From an uncultured Bacteroidia bacterium (GTDB lineage: Bacteria; Bacteroidota; Bacteroidia; Bacteroidales; UBA932): a stretch of 64,000 bases of DNA. Below the pieces are notes generated by a model that was not told the origin of the DNA, did not search any database, and saw only the letters and a program-made list of their open reading frames with translations. The translations under genes were made by a program, and so were the position numbers. Shown piece after piece: positions 34,850-44,057 of this stretch. Every line of letters starts with the position of its first letter. The first letter of the stretch is position 1. The stretch spans positions 29,824 through 93,823 of the forward strand of contig CACZUR010000012.1 of assembly GCA_902784435.1 (NCBI GenBank), written 5' to 3'.

Positions 34850-34889
34850 TGGAAAATTTTGGAAGAAAATGGAAGAAAATGGAAAGTTT
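34850..34889 (+). promoter_or_regulatory. Probable MraZ operator: four TGGAA direct repeats with 10-bp period
   Basis: TGGAAAATTT, TGGAAGAAAA, TGGAAGAAAA and TGGAAAGTTT begin at 34850, 34860, 34870 and 34880. MraZ of E. coli binds TGGGN repeats spaced by 5 bases, also a 10-bp period, so these fit as sites for the MraZ encoded directly downstream. They lie just upstream of the -7 box TAACTTTG (34894-34901) and would cover the -33 region. Confidence 0.8.
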
Positions 34890-34893
34890 TTCG

Positions 34894-34901
34894 TAACTTT
34901 G
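34894..34901 (+). promoter_or_regulatory. -7 promoter box of the dcw cluster
   Basis: TAACTTTG followed by CCA, about 40 bases before the mraZ ATG and 4 bases after the last TGGAA repeat unit. It should drive transcription of the whole 13-gene cluster. Confidence 0.7.
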
Positions 34902-34941
34902 CCACCAAGCGTGAAAGTAGAAAGTTTAACTGCAGAGAACA

Positions 34942-35403
34942 ATGGTCAAATTCTTCGGAAATGCCAGTGGCAAAGTGGATGACAAGGGGCGCCTGGTGCT
35001 CCCTGCCATCTTCCGCGACGCCATGCTGCGTGGCGGGGCCGAAGATATGACCTTTGTCGTGAAAAGAAATGTCCAGCAGCGTTGTCTGGACCTGTTTGCC
35101 TACGAAGAGTGGGAACGCAGGAGCGACATCGTCCTGGCTGGACTGGACCCTGAACTCAATACGGAAGACGCTGCTTTTTGGACCAAGTACAATGACGGTG
35201 TCTTCACGCTGGTTGCAGACGGCAAACTGGGAAGGCTGAACATCCCGTCAGAACTGCTTGCAAGTGCAGGTATTACCAAAGAGGTAGTATTCGGCGGTGT
35301 TGGCTACAAACTCCAGATCTGGGCCCCCGAGACCCGGAATGCCCATCTGATGAGCGACGAAGAGTTCAAAAACACCGCATCGAGACTATCCGCCAGGAAA
35401 TAA
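34942..35403 (+). CDS. mraZ: Transcriptional regulator MraZ
   Basis: Highly conserved first gene of the dcw cluster; a ring-forming DNA-binding protein that represses its own operon in E. coli. The 153 residues hold two SpoVT/AbrB-like halves: GNASGKVDDKGRLVLPAIFRD and DGKLGRLNIPSELLASAGI, each with the DxxGR motif (the second reads DGKLGR). Four TGGAA repeats upstream are its probable binding sites. rsmH starts 14 bases after its stop. Confidence 0.95.
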   Translation: MVKFFGNASGKVDDKGRLVLPAIFRDAMLRGGAEDMTFVVKRNVQQRCLDLFAYEEWERRSDIVLAGLDPELNTEDAAFWTKYNDGVFTLVADGKLGRLNIPSELLASAGITKEVVFGGVGYKLQIWAPETRNAHLMSDEEFKNTASRLSARK

Positions 35404-35417
35404 AGGAGGTCTCGAAA

Positions 35418-36329
35418 ATGTCTGATTATCATATTCCCGTGTTACTGGAGGAGAGTATCTCCGCTCTGGTCACAAACCCCGATGGAACATACGCAGATGC
35501 CACTTTCGGAGGCGGTGGACACACCGCCGTCCTACTTTCACGCTTATCTGACGGCGGGCACGTCATCGCCTTCGATCGTGACATCGATGCCATCCGCGGC
35601 GCCCTGAAAGACCCGCGCCTCACCCTGGTCCACCACAACTTCCGCTTCATTGAGAATTATGCCCGGCACGAAGGTGTCTCTTTCGACGGCATCCTCGCCG
35701 ACCTGGGCGTATCCAGCCACCAGTTTGACACGGCCGACCGCGGGTTCAGCTTCCGCTTTGAGGAAGCACCGCTGGACATGCGGATGAACCGCGGGGCCCA
35801 GCTCACGGCGGAAGAGGTGGTCAACACCTACTCTGAGGCCAGCCTGGAGCGTATCCTGATGCTGTACGGCGAAGTGGACGGAGCCCGCAATATGGCCCGT
35901 CTCATTGCCGAAGCCAGGAGCCTCAAGCCCATCCATACCACCGGAGACCTGGACCGCGCCATCGCCCGCATGCTCCCCAGGAATGCGGAGCACAAAGTGC
36001 TGGCCAAAGTGTACCAGGCCCTGCGCATCGAAGTGAACCAGGAGATGCGCTCGCTGGAGAAGTTCCTGGACGGAGCCGCCCGCAGCCTGAAACCGAAAGG
36101 GCGCCTGGTGGTCATCACCTACCACAGCCTGGAAGACCGCATGGTGAAGAACTTCATCCGGACCGGAAATGTGGAAGGTATTCAGCAGAAAGATGTTTAC
36201 GGACAGGTGGAAGCCCCGCTGGAAGCCGTGAACCGCAAGCCCATCCTCCCGGAGGAAAGGGAAATTGCCGGAAACACCCGCGCCCGCAGCGCGAAGCTCC
36301 GGATAGCGGAAAGGAGGGCCGGACTATGA
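35418..36329 (+). CDS. rsmH: 16S rRNA (cytosine-1402-N4)-methyltransferase
   Basis: Methylates N4 of C1402 in the 30S decoding centre using SAM. The 303-residue protein has the SAM loop YADATFGGGGHTAVLL, DGILADLGVSSHQFD, the DMRMNRGAQLTAEEV stretch and the catalytic-region RLVVITYHSLEDRMVK near the C-terminus. The order of motifs and the length are standard. Its stop overlaps the ftsL start (ATGA). Confidence 0.97.
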   Translation: MSDYHIPVLLEESISALVTNPDGTYADATFGGGGHTAVLLSRLSDGGHVIAFDRDIDAIRGALKDPRLTLVHHNFRFIENYARHEGVSFDGILADLGVSSHQFDTADRGFSFRFEEAPLDMRMNRGAQLTAEEVVNTYSEASLERILMLYGEVDGARNMARLIAEARSLKPIHTTGDLDRAIARMLPRNAEHKVLAKVYQALRIEVNQEMRSLEKFLDGAARSLKPKGRLVVITYHSLEDRMVKNFIRTGNVEGIQQKDVYGQVEAPLEAVNRKPILPEEREIAGNTRARSAKLRIAERRAGL

Positions 36330-36667
36330 GTGTAAAAAGTGTGTGGAAAGCCTTCCGGAACAGCCTCAGGGCACTGCGCAACGGTGAATTCCTCCTGAGC
36401 ATCCGTGCCGACAAATACTACATGCACATCATGTACCTGTTCCTGCTCATGTGGGCCACCATCCTCCTGAGCCTGCAGGTAGACAAGACGCTCACCCGCG
36501 TGAGCGACAACAAAGTGGCCATCGAGCGCCTGCGCATCCACCACGCGGAAAAAGAAGCCGCCCTGGTAAAACTGCACAGTGCCTCCTCGGCCGATGCCAG
36601 ACTGAAAGAACTGGGTTCCAAGGCCACCCTGCCCTCCGAACCCGCCACCCTGATCAAACGGAAATGA
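36326..36667 (+). CDS. ftsL: FtsL-like cell-division protein
   Basis: Small bitopic divisome protein in the usual place between rsmH and ftsI. The 113 residues have a cytoplasmic N-terminus, one transmembrane helix (about 33-52; IMYLFLLMWATILLSL) and a periplasmic coiled coil (about 55-90) with the leucine-zipper-like spacing of FtsL. Sequence identity in this family is low, so the call rests on topology, size and position. ATGA overlaps at both ends. Confidence 0.82.
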   Translation: MSVKSVWKAFRNSLRALRNGEFLLSIRADKYYMHIMYLFLLMWATILLSLQVDKTLTRVSDNKVAIERLRIHHAEKEAALVKLHSASSADARLKELGSKATLPSEPATLIKRK

Positions 36668-38598
36668 GCCAGCAGCAGAGTGAAATAAAGGACCAGATCG
36701 AAAACCGCGACAGAATCCACGTGGTCATGTTCTTCCTGTCCATGCTGTTCATGCTGCTGGGCATCCTGATCCTGGTGTGGATTGTGAAGATCCAGGCCAC
36801 CTACACCGTGGACGCAAGGGTCATCGACCTGTTCCGTCCCCGCGAGGTGAAGTACGTGGAAGCGCCGGTGCGCGGCCGCATCCTGGCCACGGACGGGAGA
36901 CCCATGGCCATTTCGGCCCCGCTGTACGATATTTACATGGACTGCACAGTTCGCAAGCAGGATTACATCGACATGTCCCAGAAGGACCAGCGCAAAGCCG
37001 ACAGCCTGGAGCGCTCCTGGCAGGCCAAGGCCCGCGAACTGTCCACCTACCTTAGCAACGAATTCCGCGACAAGAGTGCCGATGCCTACGCCAAAGCCAT
37101 CCTGGACGGCCGTGCCAAAGGGTCCAAATACCTGCGCCTGCAACGCAACATAGACCTAAACACCCTCCAGCGGGTGAAGACTTTCCCCCTGTTCAAGGAA
37201 GGGCCCTACACCGGCGGCATCATCGTGGAAGAGCACCAGGAGCGCATCTATCCCTACGATTCCCTGGCCCGCCGCGTCATCGGCTACGTGAAAGAGCAGA
37301 ACCGCATTGGCCTGGAATCCAGCTTCGACAGCGAACTGCACGGCAAGGAAGGCTACGAATGGCGCCGCGTAACGGACAACAACCGCTGGATCCGCGACCT
37401 GGATTCGGCCGTGGTGAAGGTCCAGGACGGCAACGACATCCGCACCACCCTGAACGTAGACTTCCAGGACATTGCCGACAAAGCCCTGCGGGCCCAGATC
37501 CAGGCCGACGATGAAGTCCGCGCCGGCATCTGCATCATCATGGAGGCCAAGACCGGCGCCATCCGCGCCATGGTGAACCTCTCGCGCGGCGACACCCCGC
37601 AGACCACCCTCTGGGAGCGGGAGAACCTGTGCCTGCGCGAAGTGGGAGAACAAGGCTCCGTGATGAAGACCGTCACCCTGGTGTCCCTGGTGGAAGACGG
37701 GTATGTGCAGACGCTGGAGCAGACGCTGCCCACCAACAACGGCTTCGTCCCCGGCGGATACAACCAGGATGTCCACATCCTGGACTACCAGCGGGAAACC
37801 GGTCGCCGGGACATCACCGTGATGCACGGCTTCGAGATTTCCTCCAACTACGTATTCACCTGGCTGGCAGAGAATTACTACGGTAAAAAGCCGCAGGAGA
37901 TGTTCGACCACATCTATTCCTACCGCTTTGGCGAGGCCTTCGATTTTGACATCACCGGCATGGGAACGCCCGTAGTGAACCGGCCCGGAACCGCGAGCTG
38001 GTCCAAGACCACCCTGGGCACCACGGCCTACGGATACAGCATCAGCATCACGCCTCTGCACGTAGCCACCTTCTACAACGGCATTGCCAACAAGGGCCGG
38101 ATGATGAAGCCTTACCTGGTAGAAAGCGTAGAGAAGGACGGGAAGGTGCTCCGGCAGTTCGTACCGTCGGCCCTCAACGAGAGCATTTGCTCCGTCGCCA
38201 CGGCCGATACCGTCACCCGGGCCCTCCGCGCCGTGGTGAACGAAGGAACCGCCACCCGCCTGAAGACGGCCAAACTGCCGGTGGGCGGAAAGACCGGAAC
38301 GGCCCGCGTCGTGCTCTCTTCCAAGGAAAGGGGCGGCAGCACAGACCCGTACAGCGACGCTTCCGGCCGGAAGAAGTTCCAGGGTACCTTCGTCGGTTTC
38401 TTCCCGGTGGATGACCCCAAATACACCATCCTGGTCACCGTCTACTCCTATCCCTCGCACCGGAACTTCTACGGCGGCACCAAGCCGGCCCTGGCCGTCC
38501 GCGAGATTGTGGACAAGATTTACGCCCTGGACGGCGACTGGACCCCGGAGCTGCGGCGCACCGCCAGCGTACCCGATATGAAAGCACAGCAGAAATGA
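36664..38598 (+). CDS. ftsI: Penicillin-binding protein, FtsI/PBP3 type, no C-terminal PASTA
   Basis: Septal transpeptidase. The 644 residues have a short cytoplasmic tail, one membrane helix (about 19-42), a pedestal domain with RGRILATDGRPMA (residues 75-87) and a transpeptidase domain with the active-site SVMK (in EQGSVMKTVTL), the SSN triad (in FEISSNYVF) and KTGT (in GGKTGTARV). All three motifs are intact. Bacteroidota FtsI often continues into a PASTA domain; here the protein stops at ASVPDMKAQQK, just where that domain would begin with VPD. Coupled to ftsL and murE by ATGA overlaps. Confidence 0.93.
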   Translation: MSQQQSEIKDQIENRDRIHVVMFFLSMLFMLLGILILVWIVKIQATYTVDARVIDLFRPREVKYVEAPVRGRILATDGRPMAISAPLYDIYMDCTVRKQDYIDMSQKDQRKADSLERSWQAKARELSTYLSNEFRDKSADAYAKAILDGRAKGSKYLRLQRNIDLNTLQRVKTFPLFKEGPYTGGIIVEEHQERIYPYDSLARRVIGYVKEQNRIGLESSFDSELHGKEGYEWRRVTDNNRWIRDLDSAVVKVQDGNDIRTTLNVDFQDIADKALRAQIQADDEVRAGICIIMEAKTGAIRAMVNLSRGDTPQTTLWERENLCLREVGEQGSVMKTVTLVSLVEDGYVQTLEQTLPTNNGFVPGGYNQDVHILDYQRETGRRDITVMHGFEISSNYVFTWLAENYYGKKPQEMFDHIYSYRFGEAFDFDITGMGTPVVNRPGTASWSKTTLGTTAYGYSISITPLHVATFYNGIANKGRMMKPYLVESVEKDGKVLRQFVPSALNESICSVATADTVTRALRAVVNEGTATRLKTAKLPVGGKTGTARVVLSSKERGGSTDPYSDASGRKKFQGTFVGFFPVDDPKYTILVTVYSYPSHRNFYGGTKPALAVREIVDKIYALDGDWTPELRRTASVPDMKAQQK

Positions 38599-40058
38599 AC
38601 TATAAGGATTTCACACTGATTACCGCCGACTCCAGGAAAGTGATTCCCGGAGCGCTGTTCGTTGCCGTGAAAGGCTTTGCCAGCGACGGCCATGACTACA
38701 TAGCCTCCGCCATCGAAAAAGGTGCCGCCGGCATCATCTGTGAACATATTCCTGCGGCGGTGACAGGTGTTATTTCGGTCGCTGAAAAGAAGGCCGATGC
38801 TCCCTCAACAACACCTGTCACCGCAGCGGTGGAGTTCGAGGTGGTGGAGAACAGCCGCCGGGCGCTGGCGCTGGCGGCCGACGAATTCTACGGCCATCCG
38901 TCCCGGAAACTCACGCTGGTGGGCATCACCGGAACCAACGGAAAAACCACCACGGTGACGCTCCTGTACCACCTGTTCATGCGGCTGGGCTACAACTGCG
39001 GCCTGCTGTCCACCATTGCCAATTACGTGGGCACCCAGCGGCTGGAGACGGAGAATACCACCGTAGACCCCGTTACGCTGAACAGCCTGCTGGCCCGGAT
39101 GGTAGATGAGGGATGCGAATACTGCTTCATGGAGGTAAGTTCCATCGGCGTGGAACAGGACCGCGTGACGGGCCTGGAATTCGCGATGGGCATCTTCTCC
39201 AACCTCACGCACGACCACCTGGACTACCACAAGACCTTTGCCGAATACCTGCGCTGCAAGAAACTCTTCTTTGACAACCTGAGCGAGAAGGCCGTCGCCC
39301 TGATCAATACCGACGACAAGAACGGCCCCGTGATGGTACAGAACTGCAAGGCCAGGGTGGTTACCTACTCGGTGAAGGGACTGGCCGACCACACAGCCCG
39401 CATCCTGGAACAGAGCTTCGAAGGCATGCTCCTGAAGATAGACGGCACCGAGACCTGGTGCCGGCTCATCGGCACGCACAATGCCTACAACCTCCTCACC
39501 ATCTACAGCGCAGCCGTGTGCCTGGGAGCACAGCCGGAAGAGACGCTGGTGGCCTTGTCGGCCCTGGAGCCCGCTCCGGGACGGCTGGAGAATCTCCGCG
39601 GTCCCAGAGACCTGAGCGTCATCATCGACTACGCACATACGCCGGACGCCCTGGAGAATGTCCTGAAGACGCTGCGGGAAATCTGCCGGGATCGCACGCT
39701 CATCTGCCTGTTCGGCTGCGGCGGAGACCGCGACAAGACCAAACGGCCGGAGATGGCCGCCATTGCAGAAAAACTGTCGGACCGCCTGATCATCACCTCG
39801 GACAATCCCCGCACGGAACAGCCGGAAGCCATCATCGAGGAGATCAAGGCCGGTCTCTCCCCTGCCGGAATGGCCAAGACGCTGGTCATCACCAACCGCC
39901 GGGAAGCCATCCGCACCGCCATCCTCACGGCCCCGGAAGGGAGCGCCATCCTGCTGGCGGGCAAAGGCCATGAAACCTACCAGGTCATCGGCCACGAAAA
40001 AACACACTTCGACGAAAAAGAGATTGTACTGGAAACCTTTAAACTGCTAGAGAAATGA
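38595..40058 (+). CDS. murE: UDP-MurNAc-L-Ala-D-Glu:meso-diaminopimelate ligase
   Basis: Adds the third stem-peptide residue in the cytoplasm. The 487-residue Mur ligase has the P-loop GITGTNGKTTT (about 113-123), a lysine region for carboxylation and the DNPRTEQP motif (about 406-413). The Arg of DNPR is the marker for meso-diaminopimelate rather than lysine. The UDP-binding N-terminal domain contains a Thr/Ala/Pro-rich insertion (about 65-80). ATGA overlaps join it to ftsI and mraY. Confidence 0.95.
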   Translation: MNYKDFTLITADSRKVIPGALFVAVKGFASDGHDYIASAIEKGAAGIICEHIPAAVTGVISVAEKKADAPSTTPVTAAVEFEVVENSRRALALAADEFYGHPSRKLTLVGITGTNGKTTTVTLLYHLFMRLGYNCGLLSTIANYVGTQRLETENTTVDPVTLNSLLARMVDEGCEYCFMEVSSIGVEQDRVTGLEFAMGIFSNLTHDHLDYHKTFAEYLRCKKLFFDNLSEKAVALINTDDKNGPVMVQNCKARVVTYSVKGLADHTARILEQSFEGMLLKIDGTETWCRLIGTHNAYNLLTIYSAAVCLGAQPEETLVALSALEPAPGRLENLRGPRDLSVIIDYAHTPDALENVLKTLREICRDRTLICLFGCGGDRDKTKRPEMAAIAEKLSDRLIITSDNPRTEQPEAIIEEIKAGLSPAGMAKTLVITNRREAIRTAILTAPEGSAILLAGKGHETYQVIGHEKTHFDEKEIVLETFKLLEK

Positions 40059-41347
40059 TTTACCACCTGTTCCGATATCTGGAATCCATCGGTGCCGACT
40101 TCCCCGGTATCGGCCTCATGCACTACCTGAGTTTCCGCGCCATGATGGCGGCGGTGACGGCGGTAGTCATGGCCATGATCGCCGGCAAGCGCATCATCCG
40201 CCTGCTGCAGAAAAAACAGATCGGGGAAACGGTGCGCGACCTGGGACTGGAAGGCCAGATCCAGAAAAAAGGAACCCCCACGATGGGCGGTGTCATCATC
40301 ATCCTGTCCATCCTGAGCGGCGTGCTGCTGTTCTGCGACCTCACCAACATCTATGTGATCCTGCTGCTGGTAAGCACCCTGTGGTGCGGCGCCCTGGGTT
40401 TTGCCGACGACTACATCAAGGTGTTCCGCCACAACAAGGAAGGCATGAGTGAGAAAGGCAAGCTCCTGGGACAGATTGTCCTGGGCTTTATCATCGGCCT
40501 CACCGTGTGGATGAGCCCCGACATCGTGGTCCGCGAGAAAGTGGAGGTGAAAGAGAGCGTGGAACGCACCCTGGAAACGGAAACCACCGTCACCAGCGGA
40601 CGCTACAAGCAGGAAGACGTGGTCAAGAGCACCAAGACCACCATTCCCTTCGTGAAAAACCACGAGTTCGACTACCGCTGGCTCTCCCCCGTCAAGGGTG
40701 CCTGGGGCTGGTATGCCAAATGGGCCATCTACGTGCTCATGATCGTCCTGGTCATCACCGCCTGCTCCAACGGCACCAACCTCACCGACGGCCTGGACGG
40801 CCTGGCGGCGGGAACATCGGCCATCGTGGGCGTAGTACTGGGTATCATCGCCTGGCTGGGCGGCAACCTCATCGACTCCAACTTCCTGAATATCATGTAT
40901 ATTCCGGGATCCGGCGAGATTGCCATCTTCATGAGTGCCTTCGTGGGCGCCCTCATCGGCTTCCTGTGGTACAATTCCTTCCCGGCCCAGGTATTCATGG
41001 GTGACACGGGCAGCCTGACCATCGGCGGCATCATCGGCGTGAGCGCGGTGCTCATGCGCAAGGAGCTGCTGCTCCCGCTGCTGTGCGGCATCTTCTTCAC
41101 GGAAAGCGTATCGGTGCTGGCCCAGCGCTTCTGGTTCCGCTATACCAAGAAAAAGACGGGCGTAGGCCACCGCATCTGGAGCATGACGCCCCTCCATCAT
41201 CACTATCAGGACAAGAAGGCCCCGGAAGGCCCCGTCCTGTTCCCCAAGCCCGTGCCTCCGCAGCACGAGGCCAAAATCACGGTTCGCTTCTGGATTGTAG
41301 GTATTATCCTGGCAGTCAGCACATTGGCATTATTGAAGATTCGGTAA
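40055..41347 (+). CDS. mraY: Phospho-MurNAc-pentapeptide transferase MraY
   Basis: Integral membrane enzyme that makes lipid I from UDP-MurNAc-pentapeptide and undecaprenyl phosphate. The 430 residues hold about ten membrane helices and the catalytic segments FADDYIKV, GLDGLAAG and FMGDTGSLTIGG, plus the HHHYQ-type loop (TPLHHHYQ). It is longer than the roughly 360-residue E. coli protein through a charged loop (about 150-205; rich in Glu, Lys and Thr), a feature common in Bacteroidota MraY. ATGA overlap with murE. Confidence 0.96.
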   Translation: MIYHLFRYLESIGADFPGIGLMHYLSFRAMMAAVTAVVMAMIAGKRIIRLLQKKQIGETVRDLGLEGQIQKKGTPTMGGVIIILSILSGVLLFCDLTNIYVILLLVSTLWCGALGFADDYIKVFRHNKEGMSEKGKLLGQIVLGFIIGLTVWMSPDIVVREKVEVKESVERTLETETTVTSGRYKQEDVVKSTKTTIPFVKNHEFDYRWLSPVKGAWGWYAKWAIYVLMIVLVITACSNGTNLTDGLDGLAAGTSAIVGVVLGIIAWLGGNLIDSNFLNIMYIPGSGEIAIFMSAFVGALIGFLWYNSFPAQVFMGDTGSLTIGGIIGVSAVLMRKELLLPLLCGIFFTESVSVLAQRFWFRYTKKKTGVGHRIWSMTPLHHHYQDKKAPEGPVLFPKPVPPQHEAKITVRFWIVGIILAVSTLALLKIR

Positions 41348-41351
41348 AGAT

Positions 41352-42686
41352 ATGGCAAGAGTAGTAGTATTGGGCGGTGCAGAAAGTGGTGTAGGCGCCG
41401 CCGTATTGGCAAAAGTAAAAGGATTTGATGTGTTCCTGAGCGACAAGGGACAGATCAAGGAGCACTATGTGGAAACCCTGAAGAAGTGGGACATCCCCTT
41501 CGAGCAGGGGCAGCACACGGAAGAACTGATCCTCAGTGCCGACGAGGTGGTGAAAAGCCCCGGCATTCCCGGCACCGTACCCATGGTGCAGAAAATCCGC
41601 GAAAAAGGCATCCGCGTGGTGTCGGAGATCGAATTCGCCAGCCGCTACGATTCGGCCAAGAAGATTTGCATCACCGGCTCCAACGGAAAGACCACCACTA
41701 CTTCCCTCATCTACTATCTGCTGCAGAACGCCGGCCTGAACGTGGGCCTGGGCGGCAACATCGGCAAGAGCTACGCCTACCAGGTAGCCACCGAGCATTT
41801 TGACTATTACGTCCTGGAAATCAGCAGTTTCCAGCTGGACGATATTTACGATTTCCGTCCGGACATCGCCATTATCACCAACATCACGCCGGACCACCTG
41901 GACCGCTACGACCACAAGATGGAAAACTACGTGGCGGCCAAATTCAACATCACCCGGAATCTCCGTCAGGACGACTGTTTTATTTTTGACTCCGACGACG
42001 CCATAACCGTAGGACACTTGTCCAAGATTGTTCTTAGATGCAAGATGCTTCCCTTCTCTCAGGAGGAGGAAGTGCAGCAGGGTGCCTTCTTGAAGGATGA
42101 CAAGATGGTCCTCCGGTATGAAAACGAGGAGACGGATCTTTTCCTGGAGGAACTGGCCCTGGGCGGCAAGCACAACATTTACAATTCTATGGCTGCCGCC
42201 CTTGCCGCCAAGGCCACGGGCATCCAGAACGAGGTAATCCGGAAATCCCTTGCCACGTTCCAACCCATCGAACACCGGCTGGAGCCTGTCTTGAGCATCC
42301 GCGACGTCCTGTACATCAACGACTCCAAGGCCACCAACGTGGACAGCGCCTGGTATGCCCTGGAATGCCAGAAAAAGCCCGTGGTATGGATCGTGGGCGG
42401 AACCGACAAGGGAAACGATTACTCCGTCCTGAACGACCTGGTGAAGGAGAAAGTGAAGGCCATCGTGTGCCTGGGCGTAGACAACAGCAAGATCCATGCG
42501 GCCTTTGAAGGGATGGTCCCGGCCATGGAAGACGCCTCCTCTGCGGAAGAAGCCGTCCAGAAGGCTTCCAGGCTGGCCCAGGCCGGCGACGTGGTGCTTC
42601 TCAGCCCCTGCTGCGCCAGTTTCGACCTGTTCAAGAATTACGAAGACCGGGGCGAGCAGTTCAAGGCTGCCGTCCGCAAACTGTAG
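41352..42686 (+). CDS. murD: UDP-MurNAc-L-alanine:D-glutamate ligase
   Basis: Adds D-glutamate in the second ligase step. The 444-residue protein begins with a dinucleotide-like loop VVLGGAESGVGAAVL, has the P-loop ITGSNGKTTTTS (about 110-121), NITPDHLDRYD in the central domain and INDSKATNVDS in the C-terminal ATP-binding region. All MurD hallmarks are present. It sits 4 bases after mraY and 3 bases before ftsW. Confidence 0.96.
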   Translation: MARVVVLGGAESGVGAAVLAKVKGFDVFLSDKGQIKEHYVETLKKWDIPFEQGQHTEELILSADEVVKSPGIPGTVPMVQKIREKGIRVVSEIEFASRYDSAKKICITGSNGKTTTTSLIYYLLQNAGLNVGLGGNIGKSYAYQVATEHFDYYVLEISSFQLDDIYDFRPDIAIITNITPDHLDRYDHKMENYVAAKFNITRNLRQDDCFIFDSDDAITVGHLSKIVLRCKMLPFSQEEEVQQGAFLKDDKMVLRYENEETDLFLEELALGGKHNIYNSMAAALAAKATGIQNEVIRKSLATFQPIEHRLEPVLSIRDVLYINDSKATNVDSAWYALECQKKPVVWIVGGTDKGNDYSVLNDLVKEKVKAIVCLGVDNSKIHAAFEGMVPAMEDASSAEEAVQKASRLAQAGDVVLLSPCCASFDLFKNYEDRGEQFKAAVRKL

Positions 42687-42689
42687 AAA

Positions 42690-44057
42690 ATGAGCGAAGA
42701 GAAGAAGAATACCAGCTTCCTCGGCCACCTGGCCAACATCCTGGACAGCTTCACCGGCGACAAGGTCATCTTCCTGATTGCCTTGTTCCTGATGCTCATC
42801 TCCGTGGTGTCGGTGTTCTCCAGCACCCCGCGTCTGGCCAACGACACGGGCAGCGACCGCGTCACCATCATGGTGAACCAGTTAAAGGTGGTGGCCCTGG
42901 GCTTCGTACTCATCTTCTCCCTGTACTACTTCGGGAAACGCGAATGGTACCGCAAACTGTCCATGCTGGGTTACCTGGCCAGTTTCGGGGTCCTGGCCAT
43001 CCTGGTCCTGAACCTGAACCTGGGGGTCCTCAGGGCCGGTGAGATCAACGGCGCCCGCCGTATCCTCATCGTGGCCGGCAAGCAGATCCACATTTACGAG
43101 TTCGTGAAACTGTTCATGATCATGTACCTGGGCTGGGCCCTGGACACGTTCAAGAACCACGGATTCAAATGGGCACCCCGCCTGGCTTCGCTTTTCCCGC
43201 GCCTGGCCTTCCTGGAGAAGGACCTGTGGCAGAAAATCCTGTACATCTACTTCCCCATCCTCTCTGTGACCCTGATGGTCATGATGGGTTCCAACTCCTC
43301 GGCCCTGTTCATCGGAGCCATCATGGTACTGATGGTGCTGGTGGGCGGCATCGATTTCCGGGATGTGGGTTACGTAGTAGCCGTGGGCATCCTGGGCATC
43401 GGCGTCATGTTCGGCGCCTACAAGGCAGGCTGGCTCAAGGACAGCCGCATAGGCACCGCCATCGGCCGTATCACGCAGGACGACGACGCCACCATGCAGC
43501 AGCTCATCACGAGCAAGCGCGAGTCGCTGGAATGGCGGCAGGCGCGCGGCAAGCTGGATCAGCCGGTGGGCGCGCTCCTGGCCATCAAGGAAGGCGGCGT
43601 CTTCGGGAAAGGGATTGGCAACAGCACGCAGAAGTATCAGGTGCCCGTCATCTTCGGGGACTATATGTTCAGTTTCATCGTGGAAGAGACCGGCATCCTG
43701 GGTGCCCTGGTGCTCATCATCCTGTATTTCAGCCTGCTTGCGCGCGGGACGATGGTGGCCAAGGAATGCGACAGCTACTACGACAAAGTAATTGTGACCG
43801 GCCTCATTATCCTGGTAACGGGACAGGCCTTCATGCATATGGCGGTGAATGTACACCTGCCCATGGTACCCCAGACGGGCCAGACACTGCCGCTGGTGAG
43901 CCACGGAACCAATTCGTTCCTGGTGTTCAGCCTGGTGTTCGGAATCCTGCTTTCCATCTCAAAGGATGCCCGGGAGAACATGGCCCGGCGGGAGGCGGAA
44001 GCCAAGCCCATCCTGGAGCACGGCGAAGACGAATGGACGCAAAATACAACAGCATAA
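42690..44057 (+). CDS. ftsW: FtsW/RodA/SpoVE-family lipid II polymerase, FtsW
   Basis: Septal SEDS glycosyltransferase. The 455 residues contain about ten hydrophobic segments, a RILIVAGKQIHIYEFVKLF region (conserved around the catalytic acid), and the late family motif MAVNVHLPMVPQTGQTLPLVSHG. The C-terminal cytoplasmic tail is rich in Glu and Arg. Position between murD and murG identifies it as FtsW rather than RodA. Its stop TAA shares its last base with the murG ATG. Confidence 0.95.
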   Translation: MSEEKKNTSFLGHLANILDSFTGDKVIFLIALFLMLISVVSVFSSTPRLANDTGSDRVTIMVNQLKVVALGFVLIFSLYYFGKREWYRKLSMLGYLASFGVLAILVLNLNLGVLRAGEINGARRILIVAGKQIHIYEFVKLFMIMYLGWALDTFKNHGFKWAPRLASLFPRLAFLEKDLWQKILYIYFPILSVTLMVMMGSNSSALFIGAIMVLMVLVGGIDFRDVGYVVAVGILGIGVMFGAYKAGWLKDSRIGTAIGRITQDDDATMQQLITSKRESLEWRQARGKLDQPVGALLAIKEGGVFGKGIGNSTQKYQVPVIFGDYMFSFIVEETGILGALVLIILYFSLLARGTMVAKECDSYYDKVIVTGLIILVTGQAFMHMAVNVHLPMVPQTGQTLPLVSHGTNSFLVFSLVFGILLSISKDARENMARREAEAKPILEHGEDEWTQNTTA

